A program made the translations under genes and the position numbers. This document shows positions 14,175 through 17,449 of a stretch of DNA of 17,449 bases, in pieces. Every line of letters starts with the position of its first letter. Position 1 is the first letter of the stretch. A model generated the notes under the pieces. The model ran no database searches. It saw only the letters and a program-made list of their open reading frames with translations, and was not told where the DNA came from. Origin of the DNA: Rhodospirillales bacterium (GTDB lineage Bacteria; Pseudomonadota; Alphaproteobacteria; QKFK01; SZUA-500); the NCBI GenBank assembly GCA_003252195.1, contig QKFK01000258.1:1-17449 (forward strand), read 5' to 3'.

Positions 14175-15449
14175 TTAGAGGAGCATCATAAGAGGCTCTT
14201 CAATAACTTCCTTAAACTTAGCTAAGAACTCAGCTCCAACAGCTCCATCAACTGCTCTGTGATCAACCGATAAAGTGCATGTCATCATTTTAACAATGGT
14301 GATTGAACCATCTTTTACCACCAAGCGTTGCTCACTTGCACCAACTGCCAAAATTGCAGATTGAGGTGGATTGATAATTGCAGCAAAGTCTTTTACGCCA
14401 TACATACCAAGATTGCTTATTGTAAAGCTACCGCCTTGATATTCTTCTGGCATCAATTTTCCTTCACGAGCTTTTGCCGCAAGTGTTTTTACTGAGCGAG
14501 AAATATCTGGCAACCTTCTTCTATCTGCATTTTTAATGATTGGGGTTATTAAGCCACCTGGAGTAGAAACAGCTACGGATATATCTACATTATTGTAAAT
14601 ACGCATTGCATCACCCATCCATGAAACATTAATTCCAGGGACGCGACGCATTGCAATAGCTACAGCTTTAATTACAAAGTCATTAATTGTAAGCTTGTAA
14701 TTAAGACCCATAGTTTCTGCCTTAGCATTAAGCTCTTCTCTCATTTTTGAAAGAGCTTCTAACTCGCAATCAATAGTAAGGTAAAAGTGAGGAATATTTT
14801 GCTTAGATTCAGTTAATCTATCTGCAATAACCTTACGCATAGTTGATAGAGGAACATCTTTATATGCTTCGCCATCTGCTACAGGTAATTGAGAGTAAGT
14901 ATCCTTAGATTTGACAGCAACATTTTTAGAAGAGCCAGCAGATATTGCTTTTTCAATATCGGCTTTAACAATTCTACCATTAGAACCAGTTCCTTTAATT
15001 GAACCAATATCTAAGTTAGCTTCTTTAGCAAGCCTACGAGCTAATGGAGAAGCAAAAACCCTCTCTCCATTTTCAGCCTCAAACTCTTCTTCGCCCTCAT
15101 CTTCATCATATGAATCATATTCTTCATCTGAATCATCTTTAGGCTCATCTTTAGCTGCTTTAGCTGGTGCTTTTTCTGCTTTTAAATCAACGTCTTCTAT
15201 TTTTTCACCATCTTCAAGAAGAACTGCGATGAGTTCATTTACTTTTATCATATCAGAACTTGCTTGAATGATAATTTTTCCTAAGGTTCCATCTTCTGGA
15301 GATTCAAGCTCCATAGTAGCTTTATCTGTCTCAATTTCAGCAAGGACGTCACCACTTCTGACTTCCTCTCCTTCTTTTTTTAACCAATTAACGATTTTGC
15401 CCTCAGTCATAGTTGGAGAAAGAGCAGGCATAAGAATTTTTACTGACAT
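14175..15449 (-). CDS. pdhC: pyruvate dehydrogenase E2, dihydrolipoamide acetyltransferase
   Basis: Core of the pyruvate dehydrogenase complex: accepts the acetyl group from E1 on its lipoyl arm and transfers it to CoA. In order: one lipoyl domain (about 1-80, lipoyl lysine in ETDKATMELES), a very acidic linker (about 95-130), the E3/E1-binding domain (about 130-170, with VFASPLARRLAKEANLDIGS then IKGTGSNGRIVKADIE), a second linker and the catalytic acetyltransferase domain from about 195 with DHRAVDGAVGAEFL at the end. The length of 424 residues is normal. The ATG follows the E1 stop by 12 bases, so the two are co-transcribed. The single lipoyl domain matters because E1 beta here lacks the extra lipoyl domain often found in alphaproteobacteria. 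Confidence 0.96.
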   Translation of the reverse strand: MSVKILMPALSPTMTEGKIVNWLKKEGEEVRSGDVLAEIETDKATMELESPEDGTLGKIIIQASSDMIKVNELIAVLLEDGEKIEDVDLKAEKAPAKAAKDEPKDDSDEEYDSYDEDEGEEEFEAENGERVFASPLARRLAKEANLDIGSIKGTGSNGRIVKADIEKAISAGSSKNVAVKSKDTYSQLPVADGEAYKDVPLSTMRKVIADRLTESKQNIPHFYLTIDCELEALSKMREELNAKAETMGLNYKLTINDFVIKAVAIAMRRVPGINVSWMGDAMRIYNNVDISVAVSTPGGLITPIIKNADRRRLPDISRSVKTLAAKAREGKLMPEEYQGGSFTISNLGMYGVKDFAAIINPPQSAILAVGASEQRLVVKDGSITIVKMMTCTLSVDHRAVDGAVGAEFLAKFKEVIEEPLMMLL

Positions 15450-15461
15450 GTTACTTTTACC

Positions 15462-17449
15462 CTATTGTTTGTACAAAACCTCTTTTATAGCTTTTACTAC
15501 ATTCTGAGGCTTTGGCAAAGATAAAGCTTCAAGATTTGCAGCATATGGTAAAGGAATATCCTCTCCACACACCCTTTTAATCGGGGCATCAAGCCAATCA
15601 AAGGCTAGTTCATTAACTTTTGCACAGATCTCAGAACCGATACCTGCATAGCTCCATCCTTCCTCTAATGATACGATTCTATTAGTTTTTTTAACAGAAT
15701 CGACAATAGTGTCCGTATCAAGCGGTCTTAATGAGCGCAGATTGATTACTTCAACGCTAATTCCTTCTTTTTCAAGTTCTTCGGCAGCCTTAAGAGCTAC
15801 TCCAACCATACGAGAAAAAGCAGTCAAAGTAACATCTGTACCAGCACGTTCAATTTTAGCCTTACCTAGAGGAATTACATATTCATCTGATGTTGGAACA
15901 TCAAACTCTTCACCATACATAAGCTCATTTTCTAAGAATATAATTGGGTTAGGGTCACGAATAGCAGCCTTTAACAAGCCTTTTGCATCTGCACCAGAAT
16001 ATGGTGCAACTACCTTTAGCCCAGGACAATGAGCATACCAGCTTGCATAGCATTGAGAGTGCTGAGCAGCAACACGAGATGCCGCACCGTTTGTCCCTCT
16101 AAACACTATTGGGCATTTAATTTGACCACCAGACATATAAAGCGTCTTAGCGGCTGAGTTAATTACTTGGTCAATTGCCTGCATTGAAAAGTTAAAACTC
16201 ATAAACTCAACAATCGGCTTCAACCCCTTAAAAGCTGAACCAACGGCTAAACCAGCAAATCCCATCTCTGTAATTGGAGTATCCACCACTCTTTTAGCGC
16301 CATATTCATCTAGCAATCCTTGGCTGACTTTATAAGCGCCTTGATATTGACCAACCTCTTCACCAATTAGAAAAACCTGTTCATCTTTTCCAATTTCTTC
16401 TCGCATAGCAGAGCGCAATGCTTCACGCACTGTCATTTTTTCGGTTTTACCTAAATCTGGCTCTGATATACCCTCATATTCAGAAGGTAGCAAAACATCT
16501 GTATACATCTCTGACACTTCTGGCTCAGGAGATTTAATAGAGAAATCCGCAGCTTCTTTCATATGATCTTTAATCTCTTTATCAATATCTTTAAGCTCTT
16601 CTTCTGTAACAATAGATTTTTCCACCATGAACTTAGCCAAATTATCAATTGGATCTTTTTCATTGCGGTATGAATCTACTTCTTCACGAGTACGATACTT
16701 CGCTGGGTCAGACATTGAGTGACCTTTATAGCGATATGTCTTCATTTCTAAAATATATGGACCATTACCACTTCTTACATATTCTGTTGCACGTTTTGCA
16801 GCCTCAATAACTGCAAATACAGACATACCATCAACAGCTTCACCTGGAATACCATAAGCCAAACCTCTTTTATAAAACTCTGGCACAGCAGCAGAGCGAG
16901 ATACAGATGTACCCATCGCATAGTGGTTATTCTCAATAATAATGATATAAGGAAGCTTCCATAGCGCAGCCATGTTAAAAGATTCATAAACTTGCCCTTG
17001 GTTTGCTGCACCATCACCTAAATAACAATAAGCTATGCCTCCATCTTCTAAATACTTGTGAGCAAAAGCCAAACCGTTTCCTAGTGGAACTTGAGCACCA
17101 ACAATACCATGACCGCCGTAAAAGCCATTTTCTACGCTAAACATGTGCATAGAACCGCCCTTACCTTTTGAGTAGCCATCAATCTTACCTGTTAGCTCAG
17201 CCATAACCCCTTTTGCTTCCATTCCGCAAGCAATCATATGACCATGATCACGGTAAGACGTAATTATGGAGTCGTTAGGATTAACACAATGTTGAACACC
17301 AGAAACAACAGCCTCTTGACCAATATATAGGTGGCAAAAACCTCCTATATGTCCTTGCCCATATAGCTGACCAGCTTTTTCTTCAAACCTTCTGATTGAA
17401 AGCATGTTTTTATACAAGCTTAGCAACTCATCTTTTGATAGCTCTTCTG
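15462..17449 (-). CDS. pdhA-pdhB: pyruvate dehydrogenase E1, alpha and beta subunits fused, partial (5' end beyond right edge)
   Basis: Thiamine-diphosphate enzyme that decarboxylates pyruvate and acetylates E2 lipoate. The frame stays open to the window edge, and the upstream codons (EELSKDELLSLYKNM) match the family N-terminus, so the true start lies outside and an in-frame TTG at 17426 is not it. Of 661 visible residues, about 1-318 are E1 alpha: IRRFEEKAGQLYG, the diphosphate motif GDGAANQGQVYESFN ending in ENN, and the loop YRYKGHSMSDPAKYR. A linker of about 20 residues (PSEYEGISEPDLGKTEK) leads to E1 beta, which begins MTVREALRSAMREE at residue 338. Beta carries LIGEEVGQYQGAYKVSQG and ends near residue 661. 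In most alphaproteobacteria these are two genes and beta starts with a lipoyl domain, absent here. No stop or ribosome site is seen at the junction. Confidence 0.95.
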   Translation of the reverse strand, partial: EELSKDELLSLYKNMLSIRRFEEKAGQLYGQGHIGGFCHLYIGQEAVVSGVQHCVNPNDSIITSYRDHGHMIACGMEAKGVMAELTGKIDGYSKGKGGSMHMFSVENGFYGGHGIVGAQVPLGNGLAFAHKYLEDGGIAYCYLGDGAANQGQVYESFNMAALWKLPYIIIIENNHYAMGTSVSRSAAVPEFYKRGLAYGIPGEAVDGMSVFAVIEAAKRATEYVRSGNGPYILEMKTYRYKGHSMSDPAKYRTREEVDSYRNEKDPIDNLAKFMVEKSIVTEEELKDIDKEIKDHMKEAADFSIKSPEPEVSEMYTDVLLPSEYEGISEPDLGKTEKMTVREALRSAMREEIGKDEQVFLIGEEVGQYQGAYKVSQGLLDEYGAKRVVDTPITEMGFAGLAVGSAFKGLKPIVEFMSFNFSMQAIDQVINSAAKTLYMSGGQIKCPIVFRGTNGAASRVAAQHSQCYASWYAHCPGLKVVAPYSGADAKGLLKAAIRDPNPIIFLENELMYGEEFDVPTSDEYVIPLGKAKIERAGTDVTLTAFSRMVGVALKAAEELEKEGISVEVINLRSLRPLDTDTIVDSVKKTNRIVSLEEGWSYAGIGSEICAKVNELAFDWLDAPIKRVCGEDIPLPYAANLEALSLPKPQNVVKAIKEVLYKQ

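Noticed and set aside
17424..17426. TTG as the start of the E1 gene
   Set aside because: The in-frame codons before it (EELSKDE) match the conserved family N-terminus and remain open to the window edge.

Overview
The window reads as AT-rich (roughly one-third G+C by eye) alphaproteobacterial chromosome. The pointers are a fused anthranilate synthase TrpE(G) behind a short Trp-rich leader peptide, an lpdA-lipA-RatA/Coq10-type cluster beside pyruvate dehydrogenase, an M23 peptidase paired with a bactofilin, and PgpA. A textbook sigma-54 promoter argues against the most reduced lineages. I cannot name a genus. Nearly everything is metabolic or envelope housekeeping. There are no phage genes, transposases, CRISPR arrays, rRNAs or tRNAs.

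Left part (1-7480), all on the minus strand. The 5' part of acetolactate synthase (ilvB type) runs off the left edge. In front of it is a complete ribosome-mediated attenuator: promoter, a 25-codon leader peptide packed with Leu, Val and Ile, an antiterminator pairing and a terminator. Upstream of that lies an undivided, tightly overlapping trpE(G)-D-C-F-B-A operon containing every enzyme from chorismate to tryptophan. It is preceded by a 20-residue leader peptide with tandem Trp codons that appears to be translated from a leaderless transcript.

Centre (7520-8860). A sigma-54 promoter diverges from the trp promoter and drives an acidic protein of unknown function with two internal repeats. 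After a geneless stretch come, on the minus strand, a strong terminator, a frameshifted bactofilin gene, and its upstream partner, a membrane-anchored coiled-coil M23 endopeptidase.

Right part (10240-17449). pgpA lies alone on the plus strand with its own promoter and terminator, converging on a minus-strand cluster. In transcription order this is a fused E1 alpha-beta pyruvate dehydrogenase (cut by the right edge), E2 (pdhC), a 514-base spacer with two 72-base structured repeats, E3 (lpdA), lipoyl synthase (lipA) and a Coq10/RatA-like START-domain gene. E2 carries lipoate, LipA makes it and E3 reoxidises it, so the cluster is functionally coherent.

The observations most worth following up are the readable ilv attenuator, the leaderless trp leader without an obvious terminator, the bactofilin frameshift explained by loss of one copy of an 8-base duplication, the sigma-54-controlled orphan gene, the E1 alpha-beta fusion and the paired 72-base repeats.
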